DNA of 64,000 nucleotides from Natronococcus roseus (GTDB lineage Archaea; Halobacteriota; Halobacteria; Halobacteriales; Natrialbaceae): contig NZ_JBHLJR010000004.1 in NCBI RefSeq assembly GCF_043677095.1, forward strand, positions 248,001-312,000, in the 5' to 3' direction. The notes under the pieces were generated by a model. The model was not told where the DNA came from, did no database searches, and was given only the letters and a program-made list of their open reading frames with translations. Below, in pieces: positions 7,154-15,175 of this stretch (positions are counted from its first letter, which is position 1; each line of letters opens with the position of its first letter). A program made the translations under genes and the position numbers.

Positions 7154-7903
7154 TCAGTCGTCCTCGAGGAAGGATCGGACTCCCTCCTCGTGTTCGGGCG
7201 TCCCGTACGCAAGCGACTGAGTGAGCAGCTCGTGGTCCAGCGCCTCCTGCCAGTACCGGCCCATATTCTCGTGGATCGCCCGCTTGGTGAGCCCGAGGGT
7301 CGCCGTCGGTCGCTTCCGCAGGGTCTCGAGGAGGTCGGCGACCGCATCGCCCAGTTCCCCGTCCGGGACGGCCTCGTTGACCAACCCCAGCTCCGCGGCT
7401 TCCTCAGCGGAGACGAACTCGGCGGTCAGCGCCAGTCGCTTGGCGTCCCGAAGTCCGATCAGTTGCGGGAGCAGGAAGGTCCCGCCGGTGTCGGGGACGA
7501 GCCCGACGCGGACGAACGCGCAGCTAAACGAGGCCGATTCGGCGGCGTAGGCGAAGTCGCTGACCGCAGTGACGGCCAGGCCGGCGCCGACGGCGTCGCC
7601 GTTTACCTTCGCGACGATCGGAACGGGTGAGGTGAGCGCGGTCTCGACGACACGTCCCAGCGTTTCGGTCGTCCGCTCGTACGACTCCTTGGGCGTCTCC
7701 TCGCGTTCGGCCATCGCCTCGAGGTCGCCCCCGGCGCTGAACGCCTCGCCCTCGCCGGTGAGCACTATCGCGTCGTACTCCTCCTCGTCGACCTCCTCGA
7801 TGGCCGCCGCCAGCTTCCTGGCTTCGCTCGCCGTAAACGCGTTCAGCTGTTCGGGCCGGTCGAAGGTGATCGTTCGGACTCCGTTCTCGTCGTCGATGCG
7901 CAT
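7154..7903 (-). CDS. enoyl-CoA hydratase/isomerase
   Basis: A 249-aa crotonase-fold protein. It has the TFDRPEQLNAF N-terminal strand, the oxyanion-hole segment AFSAGGDLEAM near residue 56, and NGDAVGAGLAV near 105. The family hydrates or isomerises enoyl-CoAs in beta-oxidation or in lower Paa steps (PaaF/PaaG). I cannot tell which from the sequence. It converges on paaABC and is transcribed alone. An AT-rich element (GTTATTGTA read on the minus strand, around 7925-7933) lies about 27 bp upstream, consistent with a leaderless mRNA. Confidence 0.88.
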   Translation of the reverse strand: MRIDDENGVRTITFDRPEQLNAFTASEARKLAAAIEEVDEEEYDAIVLTGEGEAFSAGGDLEAMAEREETPKESYERTTETLGRVVETALTSPVPIVAKVNGDAVGAGLAVTAVSDFAYAAESASFSCAFVRVGLVPDTGGTFLLPQLIGLRDAKRLALTAEFVSAEEAAELGLVNEAVPDGELGDAVADLLETLRKRPTATLGLTKRAIHENMGRYWQEALDHELLTQSLAYGTPEHEEGVRSFLEDD

Positions 7904-8408
7904 ACGCCCGCGACAGTACCGAGTACAATAACGATTCTCATGTTCGCTCCGTCGACCGCGTCCGTCCGGGAACGCACGACGGCGCTCGAGATCGTGCGAA
8001 TGACAGAATTAGAAGCATTCGGACTTAATCTATTCTTCCAAACATATTCTAACCTCGTTTCGGCAGAGTCTCTCGGTACCGAGATAACTTCGAAGGTCGA
8101 TCGATCTGGGGCTGCTGAGCGGCGAACACCCGCATTCTGAGAGGGATATCGAATATCGGTGACCGATTTCGGAAAGATAACCGACTGATACGATGAGGCG
8201 CTGAATAGGGCCTACAAATCTACAATAGGGAGGTTTCGCCCCGGTGGCTGGCGGTTCGATTCTGAGCTGTTCGATCGAGAGGGTTTCGCACTACCCTCCA
8301 TCTATTTAGATATATGCTAATCTGGTACTTCTGGAGAAGCTAACGGTTGGGTGCCTATCGCACCGACAGCCGTCGCAGAACGACCGCGAACGAAACGGTG
8401 GTCGAGTC
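7904..8408. other. gene-poor, AT-richer spacer between enoyl-CoA hydratase and dapD
   Basis: I see no convincing gene here. The only open frame (7940-8140, plus) lacks family features and haloarchaeal codon bias. Base composition is visibly lower in GC than the flanks, with runs such as ATTTAGATATATGC near 8305. The spacer lies where lysA, dapF and dapE normally follow dapD, so it may be a rearrangement scar. Confidence 0.5.
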
Positions 8409-9245
8409 TTACTCCCGGAGCGCGTCCTCGCGCTCGGTCGCCTCGAGGGTCTCGGTCTCGAGGTCGGTGGCGACGACGGCGGGCTTGTAGGCCCCGCCCT
8501 CGAAGAGGTCGTGGTCGCTGACCGAGGACTCGACGAACCGCGTAAAGGCCCGGCGATCGGCGGGCAGCTCGCCGTAGACGACCTCCTCCTCGACGAGGTC
8601 GTAGACGGGGATGCGCGGCGTCAGGAGGGTGTTCTCGCCGACGACGCTGTTCTCGCCGACGACGAACCCGGAGGTCACTCGGCAGCCGGCACCGAGCGAG
8701 ACGTTGTCCTCGACGACGACGGGCGCCGACTCGACGGGCTCTAAGACGCCCCCGATCAGCGTGTTCGCGCCGAGCTTGACGTCCGCGCCGATCTGGGCAC
8801 AGGAGCCGACCGTGTCACAGGAGTCGACGAGGGTGCCGTCGTCGACGTAGGCGCCGACGTTGACGAAGCTCGGGCTCATCATGATGCAGTCCGACCCGAG
8901 GTAGGCGCCCCGTCGGATCGTCGTCCCGTCGGGCGTGTTCCGGGTCCCGCGCTCGCCGAGGTCGTCGGTCTCGCGCAGCGGGAGGACGTCGTAGTGGTCG
9001 ACGCCGCCGTACTCGTAGGCCTGATTCTGGCGCAGGCCGAAGTTCAGAAGGATTCCCTGCTTGACCCACTCGTTTGCCTCCCACTCGCCACCGTTCTTCT
9101 CGGCGGCCCGGACCTCGCCGTCCTCGAGGGCCTCGAGAAAGGCCTCCAGGGTCGCGTGCTCGTCCTCGCCGGCCGACCCCGCGTCGACCTCGCCGTTTTG
9201 CTTGCGATCCCACAGCTCGCCGATCTCGCTCTCGAGCGTGCTCAT
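8409..9245 (-). CDS. dapD: 2,3,4,5-tetrahydropyridine-2,6-dicarboxylate N-succinyltransferase
   Basis: A 278-aa left-handed beta-helix transferase for the succinylase branch of lysine/diaminopimelate synthesis. Hexapeptide-like repeats run from about residue 100 to 205 (for example GAYLGSDCIMMSPSFVNVGA, then GSCAQIG, GANTLIGG, GENSVVG). It transfers succinyl from succinyl-CoA to tetrahydrodipicolinate. It is the last gene of dapA-dapB-dapD and overlaps dapB by ATGA at 9242-9245. The expected next genes (lysA, dapF, dapE) are absent and a 505-bp spacer follows. Confidence 0.92.
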   Translation of the reverse strand: MSTLESEIGELWDRKQNGEVDAGSAGEDEHATLEAFLEALEDGEVRAAEKNGGEWEANEWVKQGILLNFGLRQNQAYEYGGVDHYDVLPLRETDDLGERGTRNTPDGTTIRRGAYLGSDCIMMSPSFVNVGAYVDDGTLVDSCDTVGSCAQIGADVKLGANTLIGGVLEPVESAPVVVEDNVSLGAGCRVTSGFVVGENSVVGENTLLTPRIPVYDLVEEEVVYGELPADRRAFTRFVESSVSDHDLFEGGAYKPAVVATDLETETLEATEREDALRE

Positions 9246-10009
9246 TCGTCGATCACGTCCGCAAAGTCGTAGTTCCCCGCCTTCCGTCCTGCGATCCAGA
9301 CCGCGGCGTCGGCCGCACCCGCGGCGAACACGCCGCGGTCCTCGGCGCGGTGGGTCAGGCGGACTTCTTCGTCGTTGCCCGCGAGGACGACCTCGTGTTC
9401 ACCAGTAACGTTGCCAGCACGAAGCGCGTGGACGCCGATCTCGCCGTCCTCGCGGGGGGCCTCGCCTTCGCGGCCGTGCGTGCGCCCGGCAAAGTCGCCG
9501 TTTGCCTCGATCTCGTCGAGCAGTCTGTTCGCGGTGCCGCTGGGGGCGTCGCGTTTCCCGTTGTGGTGGGTCTCGACGAGTTCGACGTCGTACCCCGGGA
9601 GGTTCCGGACCGCCTGGCCGACGACGTTGACCAACGCCTGAACCCCGCGGGCGAAGTTGGGCGCGTGGAGCACGGGAACCTCCTCGCCGGCGTCCTCGAG
9701 CGCCGCGAGCCCGTCGTCGTCGAACCCGGTTGTCCCCGTGACGAAGGCGACGCCGGTCTCGGCGCAGGCCCGGGCGTAGTCCGCGGCAGACTCGGGTCCG
9801 GTGAAGTCGATCACGGCGTCGGGCTCGCGCTCCGCGAGCAGCGCGTCGAACCGCGCCGCGGCCTCGAGTTCGACGCCGTCGACGCGCTCGCCCTCGGGGT
9901 CGCGGTTGACCGCGAACGCGACCTCGCAGTCCTCGCGATCGGCGACGGCGGCGACGACCTCGCGGCCCATCCGCCCCGTCGCTCCGGTGACGCCGATCCC
10001 GACCGTCAT
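9242..10009 (-). CDS. dapB: 4-hydroxy-tetrahydrodipicolinate reductase
   Basis: A 255-aa NAD(P)H-dependent reductase. The Rossmann motif GVTGATGRMG starts at residue 6. The substrate/catalytic motif HHNGKRDAPSGTA lies near residue 152, with the diagnostic His-His and Lys. It reduces the DapA product to tetrahydrodipicolinate, the substrate of DapD. The frame stays open far upstream because it is antisense to other sequence. ATG 10009 is fixed by the Rossmann start and by the ATGA overlap with dapA (10006-10009). It is the middle gene of a tightly coupled three-gene operon. Confidence 0.94.
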   Translation of the reverse strand: MTVGIGVTGATGRMGREVVAAVADREDCEVAFAVNRDPEGERVDGVELEAAARFDALLAEREPDAVIDFTGPESAADYARACAETGVAFVTGTTGFDDDGLAALEDAGEEVPVLHAPNFARGVQALVNVVGQAVRNLPGYDVELVETHHNGKRDAPSGTANRLLDEIEANGDFAGRTHGREGEAPREDGEIGVHALRAGNVTGEHEVVLAGNDEEVRLTHRAEDRGVFAAGAADAAVWIAGRKAGNYDFADVIDE

Positions 10010-10929
10010 GGACTGGCCTCTGCGTCGGCGACCGCCGTCGGCTCGTCCTCGAGGTCGGCGAGGACGTCCTCGAGCAGCGCTCGGTTCTCGTCGGTGAGGC
10101 GGGTCATCGGCGAGCGCATCCGGGCGGGGCCGTAGCCGCGGATCTCCATGGCCTCCTTGACCGGGATCGGGTTCGTTTCGATAAACAGCGTCCGGAACAG
10201 CGGCCCGAGCTCGTGGTGGAGCTTGCGGGCGCGCTCGTAGTCGCCCTCGAGGGCGGCCCCGACCATCGCGCAGGTCCGCTCGGGTTCGACGTTCGCCGAG
10301 ACGCTGATCGTGCCGGTGCCGCCGACCGACAGGACGGGCAGGGTGAGCGCGTCGTCGCCCGAGAGGACCGCGAAGTCCTCGTCGCGCGTGCGCTCGACGA
10401 CCTCGCCGATCTGGCCCAGGTCGCCGCTCGCGGCCTTGTAGCCCGCGATGTTCTCGTGGGCTGCGAGTTCGACGGCCGCGTCGGGCTCGATGTTCTGGCC
10501 CGTCCGCGAGGGGACGTTGTAGACGATCTGGGGCAGGTCGACGGCGTCGGCGATCCTCTCGTAGTGGTCGACGAAGCCCTGCTGTTCGGGCTTGTTGTAG
10601 TACGGCGAGATCAGCAGCAGGCCGTCGGCGCCGGCGTCGGCCGAGCGCTCGGAGAGCTCGAGGGCCTCGCGGGTGTTGTTCGAGCCCGAGCCTGCGATGA
10701 CGGGCACGTCGTCGACGGCGTCGATGACCGCCTCGACGACCTCGACGTGTTCGTCGTGGGTCAGCGTCGCCGACTCCCCCGTGGAGCCGACGGGAACGAG
10801 CCCGTCGACGCCCGCCTCCTCGAGTCGCTGGGCGTCGGTCCGCAGTGTTTCGAAGTCGATCTGTTCGTCCTCGTCGAACGGCGTACACATAGCCGGGAAG
10901 ACGCCGCTGAAGTCGATGTTGGATGTCAT
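10006..10929 (-). CDS. dapA: 4-hydroxy-tetrahydrodipicolinate synthase
   Basis: A 307-aa TIM-barrel aldolase of the DapA/NAL family. The Schiff-base lysine is K165 in AGYKAASG, and the catalytic tyrosine is Y137 in IVYNVPSR. The GSTGE phosphate/carboxylate loop is near residue 48. It condenses pyruvate with aspartate semialdehyde, the committed step to diaminopimelate and lysine. It is first in the operon with dapB and dapD. No clear TATA box is visible upstream in the 336-bp spacer shared with htpX. Confidence 0.93.
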   Translation of the reverse strand: MTSNIDFSGVFPAMCTPFDEDEQIDFETLRTDAQRLEEAGVDGLVPVGSTGESATLTHDEHVEVVEAVIDAVDDVPVIAGSGSNNTREALELSERSADAGADGLLLISPYYNKPEQQGFVDHYERIADAVDLPQIVYNVPSRTGQNIEPDAAVELAAHENIAGYKAASGDLGQIGEVVERTRDEDFAVLSGDDALTLPVLSVGGTGTISVSANVEPERTCAMVGAALEGDYERARKLHHELGPLFRTLFIETNPIPVKEAMEIRGYGPARMRSPMTRLTDENRALLEDVLADLEDEPTAVADAEASP

Positions 10930-11265
10930 GTCTGTGTCGTGTGGTGGTCGTGCGTTCGTCGAACGATTCTGGGAAACCGCACACCGGAGCGCGCCCGAGA
11001 CGAGGTCGCCACGCTCGCCACGAGCACTCTCAGACGCGTTTTTTCGAGAAGGGGGCCGCGCTCGCTCCGCTCACGATGGGTCCGACGATCGCGCGAGCGG
11101 TGCGTGGCATACCCGGAAGGCCAACCGGGACGAACTTATGGATTTCGTTGTCCTGCGATTCTTGCGGCAACTCGAGGCGGACGAGCCGAGATGAGACAGG
11201 CTCCGCCGCGCCGTCTGTCGAATCAACCCGCGAAATTTATACATCACGACCCCTTACCTCGGGGT
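10930..11265. other. divergent spacer between dapA and htpX
   Basis: A 336-bp region with no supportable gene. It holds the htpX TATA box near its right end and a GC-rich stretch around 11060-11110 with GAGCGA-like words (GCTCGCTCCGCTCACG) resembling the haloarchaeal interspersed intergenic sequence seen elsewhere in the window. An 18-codon ORF at about 11138-11194 has no supporting evidence. Confidence 0.5.
11236..11241 (+). promoter_or_regulatory. TATA box for htpX
   Basis: TTTATA, inside AAATTTATACATC, is centred 27 bp before the htpX ATG at 11266. It is a near-ideal archaeal core promoter for a leaderless transcript. Confidence 0.7.
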
Positions 11266-12090
11266 ATGACAGACTTCGGACTGAAAGTGCGAATGTTCGT
11301 CGTCGGCTCGATGCTGGCGGCGCTGTACCTGTTCGTGGGGGCCGTCGGCCTCGCGTTCCTGGGGACAGGTGGCTGGCCGATCGTCCTGGTGTTGCTGGTG
11401 ACGTTCCCGTTCCTCCAGTACAAACTCGGCAAGTGGATGGCGACCAGGAAAGCCGAAGCGATGCCCGAGGAGGGGCAGTACGCCGATATCCACCGGATGA
11501 CCGAGTCGCTCTCCCGCGACATGGGCATCAAAAAGCCCACGCTGATGGTCCAGCAGATGGGCGTCCCGAACGCGTTCGCGACCGGTCGAAAGGGCGACGG
11601 CGTCGTCGTCGTCAGCGAGGAACTCATCCGGCTGCTCGACCGCGACGAGCTCGAGGGCGTCATCGCCCACGAGCTGGCCCACATCAAGAACCGCGACGTG
11701 CTGATGATGACCGTCGGCAGCTCGATCGGGATGATGGTCGGCTACGCCGTCTACTTCGTCTACGTCTTCGGCGGCGAGGACAACCCCGGCGGTTTCATCG
11801 TCGGCTGGATCCTCTCGATCTTCGCCCAGATGCTCGTCACGGTCCTCGTAATGGCTATCTCGCGGTACCGGGAGTACGTCGCCGACGACGACGCTCGCCA
11901 GTACATCGGCAGCGGCGACCCGCTCGCGCGAGCCCTCGAGAAGATCTCGAAGGGCGCCGAGAACCGCGAGTCGACCGTCGACGAGGGACAGGCCGCGCTC
12001 TGTATCTTCAACTCCGAGCGCGGACTGCTCGCGACCGTGTTCGCGACCCACCCGCCGACCGAAAAGCGCATCGAGAAGCTTCGCAGCTAA
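11266..12090 (+). CDS. htpX: HtpX-like membrane zinc metalloprotease (M48B)
   Basis: A 274-aa membrane peptidase. Two N-terminal transmembrane segments span about residues 8-50. The zinc motif HELAH is at 135-139 with GVIAHELAHIKNRD context. Two more hydrophobic segments follow (about 146-205), then SRYREYVADDDA provides the third ligand Glu. The family degrades misfolded membrane proteins on the cytoplasmic side. The long frame upstream of 11266 is antisense to dapA and not part of the gene. ATG 11266 is fixed by the TATA box 27 bp upstream. A second M48 protease is at 21969. Confidence 0.9.
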   Translation: MTDFGLKVRMFVVGSMLAALYLFVGAVGLAFLGTGGWPIVLVLLVTFPFLQYKLGKWMATRKAEAMPEEGQYADIHRMTESLSRDMGIKKPTLMVQQMGVPNAFATGRKGDGVVVVSEELIRLLDRDELEGVIAHELAHIKNRDVLMMTVGSSIGMMVGYAVYFVYVFGGEDNPGGFIVGWILSIFAQMLVTVLVMAISRYREYVADDDARQYIGSGDPLARALEKISKGAENRESTVDEGQAALCIFNSERGLLATVFATHPPTEKRIEKLRS

Positions 12091-12232
12091 CGCCCGTCGA
12101 CCCGTTTTCGCGGCCGTTTCGAACCGAACGGTGAGCGCCACGTCCTGCTCGAGTCCGTCGAACGGACGCCCGATCCGGCGGTCGAAGCGCTCGGTCGCCG
12201 TCCCGGACCGTCGTCGAGGCGAACGACGCGAC

Positions 12233-12240
12233 TTTTTATG
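12233..12240 (+). promoter_or_regulatory. TATA box for the NYN-domain gene
   Basis: TTTTTATG ends 22 bp before the ATG at 12263, with its centre about 27 bp away. That is the spacing of a leaderless haloarchaeal promoter. Confidence 0.55.
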
Positions 12241-12262
12241 GGTGGTCGACCCAAGTGACCGT

Positions 12263-12760
12263 ATGACGGAGATCCACTCGGGGCAACGCGTCGCGGTTCT
12301 CGTCGACGCGCAGAACCTCTATCACACCGCACAGAGCCTCCACAGCCGAAACATCGACTACTCCTCGCTGCTCGAGAAGGCGGTACAGGGCCGCCAGCTC
12401 ACTCGCGCCATCGCCTACGTCATCCGCGCGGACTCGCCCGAGGAGGAGAGCTTCTTCGAGGCGCTGATCGACATCGGCTTCGAGACGAAGATCAAGGATA
12501 TCAAGACGTTCGCCGACGGGTCGAAGAAGGCCGACTGGGACGTCGGGATGAGTCTGGATGCGGTGACGCTTGCGAACCACATCGACACGCTCGTGCTCTG
12601 TACGGGCGACGGCGACTTCTCGCGGCTCTGCTCACACCTGCGCCACGAGGGCGTCCGCGTCGAAGTGATGGCCTTCGAGGCCTCGACCGCCGAGGAGCTC
12701 ATCGCCGAGGCCGACTCGTTTCTGGACCTCGACTCGCGCCGCGAGACGTTCCTGCTCTAG
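12263..12760 (+). CDS. NYN/LabA-type (DUF88) PIN-like domain protein
   Basis: A 165-aa protein made almost entirely of a NYN domain, a PIN-like RNase fold. The N-terminal VAVLVDAQNLY carries the first conserved Asp (near residue 14). DWDVGMSLDAV (near 94) and LCTGDGDFSRL (near 113) carry the others. LabA-type proteins are putative ribonucleases or regulators. The acidic cluster is intact, so a Mg-dependent nuclease is likely, but the target is unknown. Its stop codon overlaps that of the opposing 57-aa membrane protein gene, leaving no intergenic terminator between them. Confidence 0.85.
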   Translation: MTEIHSGQRVAVLVDAQNLYHTAQSLHSRNIDYSSLLEKAVQGRQLTRAIAYVIRADSPEEESFFEALIDIGFETKIKDIKTFADGSKKADWDVGMSLDAVTLANHIDTLVLCTGDGDFSRLCSHLRHEGVRVEVMAFEASTAEELIAEADSFLDLDSRRETFLL

Positions 12761-12930
12761 ACGCGAGCGTCGCGGGCGAGGTCGGCACACAGCGCGCCCG
12801 CGCCGATTACCAGCGCCGATCCCGTGAGCACGTAGACGAGAACGTGCGACTCGAGCGCGGACGGGCCGGCGAACGTCAGGCTGCTCACCGCGAGCAACGC
12901 CAGTCCGAGAACGACCTGCGTGAAATCCAT
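12757..12930 (-). CDS. small two-helix membrane protein, 57 aa, hypothetical
   Basis: This short gene runs from ATG at 12928-12930 to TAG at 12757-12759. The product has two hydrophobic segments, about residues 5-21 (QVVLGLALLAVSSLTFA) and 29-49 (HVLVYVLTGSALVIGAGALCA), with a short hydrophilic loop and a positive C-terminus. On the minus strand a TTATGTA-like element lies about 27 bp before the ATG, as expected for a leaderless mRNA. It is convergent with the NYN gene and shares its stop region. Codon use and hydrophobic pattern look genuine. I recognise no family. Confidence 0.6.
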   Translation of the reverse strand: MDFTQVVLGLALLAVSSLTFAGPSALESHVLVYVLTGSALVIGAGALCADLARDARV

Positions 12931-13061
12931 TCGATCGTCGAATCGGCGCCGACCTACATAACGGTCCTGATGACAGTCGCGAGACGGTAGCTGTCAGCGG
13001 ATCACGAACGCCGTCGCCGGCAGGTCGAAGGGCTTTCGACCGCCCGCGCCGAACGCGGGCT

Positions 13062-13550
13062 ATGAGCGATCCAGCCGACGGAAACGCGGGCCTGCCGGCG
13101 CTGCGGACGATCGCCGATTACCAGTTCGGCGCCGACGCGGGCGCGAGCCTCTTCCCGCCGACGGAGTCGCTGACGGTCAAACGCACCTCCTCGGGGCGAC
13201 CCCAGCAGATCCACTGCGAGGACGGCCGCCTCGTCTCCTTCGGGATCGACGGCCGGTTCACGCTGGGGATCGAGGGCGGGCGACGGCTCGACGCCGCCCT
13301 CGAGCGACCGGCCTACCGCGTCGTCGTCGACGACGAGAGCGAACCGTTCGTCCGCGAGGAGAAGAACGTCTTCGCGAAGTTCGTCCTCGAGGCCGGTTCC
13401 GAGATCCGCCCGGGCGACGAGGTGGTCGTCGTCCACGAGCACGGCGAGGTGCTCGCGGTCGGGACGGCCGAACTCGACGGCGCGGCGATGGGCGACTTCG
13501 AGACGGGGATGGCCGTCTCCGTTCGCGAGGGCGTGCCCGCGGAGCGCTGA
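13062..13550 (+). CDS. PUA-domain protein (ArcTGT C-terminal-like)
   Basis: A 162-aa protein. The N-terminal half (LPALRTIADYQFGADAGASL) resembles the C2 domain found before PUA in archaeal tRNA-guanine transglycosylases. Residues about 80-160 form a PUA domain (YRVVVDDESEPFVREEKNVF, then RPGDEVVVVHEHGEVLAVGTA). PUA domains bind structured RNA, so a tRNA or rRNA role is likely. It precedes NAC and trmI on the same strand, a translation-related neighbourhood. The exact RNA target is unknown. Confidence 0.82.
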   Translation: MSDPADGNAGLPALRTIADYQFGADAGASLFPPTESLTVKRTSSGRPQQIHCEDGRLVSFGIDGRFTLGIEGGRRLDAALERPAYRVVVDDESEPFVREEKNVFAKFVLEAGSEIRPGDEVVVVHEHGEVLAVGTAELDGAAMGDFETGMAVSVREGVPAER

Positions 13551-13735
13551 TCGGGTTCGCCGTCCCCGTCTCCCGGCACGTCCGTCTCTCCGCGGCGGGG
13601 AGAGGCCCCAGCCTGCTCGAGCGGACCATCGACCGGCGTGGAAGCTGCTGCGTACGCTCCGTTCCGATTCCGGACCATCCGCGACGCTCGGAAGAGACCG
13701 CAGAGTAAAAGACGGCTGGCGGCGACGTACCGGGT

Positions 13736-14125
13736 ATGTTCGGAGGAGGCGGCGGCATGAACCCGCGCAAGATGGAACAGATGATGGAACAGATGGGGAT
13801 CGACGTCGAGGACGTCGACGCCGAGGAGGTCATCATTCGGACCTCGGAGTACGACCTCGTCTTCGACGACGCGGAGGTCACGAAGATGGACGCCCGCGGC
13901 CAGGAGACCTACCAGGTTATCGGCTCGCCCGAGGAGGTCGAGTCCGGTGCGGCGGGCGCCGTGGAAGGCGCCGACGCCGGCGCCGACGAGGACGCCGGGA
14001 GCGCGATCCCCGAGGACGACGTCGAGATCGTCGCCACCCGCACGGGCGTCAGCGAGGACGAGGCCCGAGAGGCCCTCGAGGAACACGACGGCGACCTCGC
14101 CGCGGCGGTCGAGGCCCTCGAGTAA
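13736..14125 (+). CDS. nac: nascent polypeptide-associated complex protein
   Basis: The 129-aa archaeal NAC (alpha type, homodimeric) binds nascent chains at the ribosome exit. The N-terminus is Gly/Met-rich (MFGGGGGMNPRKMEQMMEQMG). The NAC beta-barrel covers about residues 25-65. An acidic Ala/Gly linker follows, and a UBA domain closes the protein (TRTGVSEDEAREALEEHDGDLAAA, about 102-129). A TAAAAG element about 28 bp upstream suggests a leaderless start. trmI follows 3 nt after the stop codon, so the two are cotranscribed. Confidence 0.93.
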   Translation: MFGGGGGMNPRKMEQMMEQMGIDVEDVDAEEVIIRTSEYDLVFDDAEVTKMDARGQETYQVIGSPEEVESGAAGAVEGADAGADEDAGSAIPEDDVEIVATRTGVSEDEAREALEEHDGDLAAAVEALE

Positions 14126-14128
14126 CGC

Positions 14129-14863
14129 GTGACTGTCCCGGTATTACTGGTTCGGGGCGACCGCGAGTATCTCGTCGAACCCGGCGAGGAGAAGGGGACC
14201 GATCTCGGCGTGCTCGAGGTTCCCGAGGACGTCGAGCCCGGCGAGACCCTCGAGACGCATCTCGGCGACGAGTTCCGGGTGCGGCGGCTCCGTGGCCCGG
14301 ATCTCTTCCACCACTTCGAGCGAACGGGCGCGCCGATGGTTCCGCGAGACATCGGGCTGGTGATCGGCGAAACCGGCGTTGCGCAGGGCGATCGGGTGCT
14401 CGACGCCGGCACCGGCACGGGCGTGCTCGCGGCGCTACTGGCCCGCGCGGGCGCGTCGGTCGTCACCTACGAGCGCGATCCGGAGTTCGCCGACGTCGCC
14501 CGGAAGAACATGCGACTGGGCGGCGTCGCCGACCGCGTCGACGTCCGCACCGGCGATCTGACCGAGGAACTCGGCGACCTCGAGCCGTCGTCGTTCGACG
14601 TCGTCACCCTCGATACGGGCGACGCGCCCGACGTCGTCGAGGGCGTTCCGGAGCTGCTCGTCGAGGGTGGGTTCCTCGCGGTGTACAGCCCGTTCATCGA
14701 GTCGACCCGCGAGGTCGTCGAGGCCGCTCGAGCGGCCGAGCTGTCGGACGTCCGTACCCGAGAGACGATCCAGCGGGAGATGCAGTTCGACGACCGAGGG
14801 TCCCGACCCTCGACGGCTCCGGTCGGCCACACGGGATACCTGACGCTCGCCCGGAACGAGTAG
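14129..14863 (+). CDS. trmI: tRNA (adenine-57/58-N1)-methyltransferase
   Basis: A 244-aa SAM-dependent methyltransferase. An N-terminal beta-barrel domain (about residues 1-65) is followed by a Rossmann methyltransferase domain with GETGVAQGDRVLDAGTGTGV near 85-104. The archaeal enzyme methylates N1 of A57 and A58 in the tRNA T-loop. The start is GTG at 14129, three nt after the NAC stop codon, consistent with translational coupling. The order PUA-NAC-TrmI links RNA modification to protein synthesis. Confidence 0.92.
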   Translation: MTVPVLLVRGDREYLVEPGEEKGTDLGVLEVPEDVEPGETLETHLGDEFRVRRLRGPDLFHHFERTGAPMVPRDIGLVIGETGVAQGDRVLDAGTGTGVLAALLARAGASVVTYERDPEFADVARKNMRLGGVADRVDVRTGDLTEELGDLEPSSFDVVTLDTGDAPDVVEGVPELLVEGGFLAVYSPFIESTREVVEAARAAELSDVRTRETIQREMQFDDRGSRPSTAPVGHTGYLTLARNE

Positions 14864-14962
14864 TTCTGTTCTACTACTCCCGAGGGAAACTGTCCGGGAA
14901 CGGACTCCGAGCACTACGAGGAGTCCGCGACTCGGGGGAGGGCAGGCTGTTTACCGACACTT

Positions 14963-15110
14963 ACCGCGAGCGAACCCGGAGGGTGAGCGAGCGGGCCGAC
15001 GACCGACGTGGAGAGCGCGGCGCGTAGCGCCGCGATCGAGCGAACGGCGAAGCCGTGAGCTGAGAACGCCACGCGTTCGGAACGGAGGGAGAAGTGCTTT
15101 TGATCGAAAT
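14963..15110. repeat. GAGCGA-rich interspersed intergenic sequence, copy 1
   Basis: It begins CCGCGAGCGAACCCGGAGGG and continues with repeated GAGCGAGCGG and GAGCGAACGG words, ending near GGAGGGAGAAGTGCTTTTG. It resembles the copies at 28957-29051 and 36737-36847 and the GAGCGA-rich spacers common in haloarchaea. Its function is unknown. Confidence 0.5.
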
Positions 15111-15123
15111 TTCACCGAGGGAC

Positions 15124-15154
15124 GTCGCGGCCGCGGTATCGCCGCGGCCGCGAC
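15124..15154. terminator. perfect 13-bp GC-rich hairpin between convergent trmI and TFS
   Basis: GTCGCGGCCGCGG (15124-15136), loop TATCG, and CCGCGGCCGCGAC (15142-15154) are exact inverted repeats. The hairpin lies 22 bp past the TFS stop codon and about 260 bp past trmI, so it most likely ends the TFS transcript and could serve both strands. Confidence 0.5.
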
Positions 15155-15175
15155 AGACTGCAACGTAAAATTTCG

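Larger units (their letters stand above)
14864..15175. other. convergent spacer with GAGCGA repeat and hairpin
   Basis: A 312-bp region between trmI and the opposing TFS gene. It holds no gene. It contains a GAGCGA-rich interspersed sequence (14963-15110) and a perfect GC-rich hairpin (15124-15154). The repeat-rich open frames on the minus strand here are compositional artefacts. Confidence 0.6.

Noticed and set aside
7940..8140. 66-codon plus-strand ORF in the hydratase-dapD spacer
   Set aside because: No family, no promoter at the right distance and mixed composition.
8245..8262. GGTTCGATTC resembling a tRNA T-loop
   Set aside because: The flanking bases do not pair into a T stem, and no acceptor, D or anticodon arm is found around it.
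11138..11194. 18-codon ORF with an upstream ACTTATGG element
   Set aside because: Too short, no conservation evidence; probably chance in the dapA-htpX spacer.
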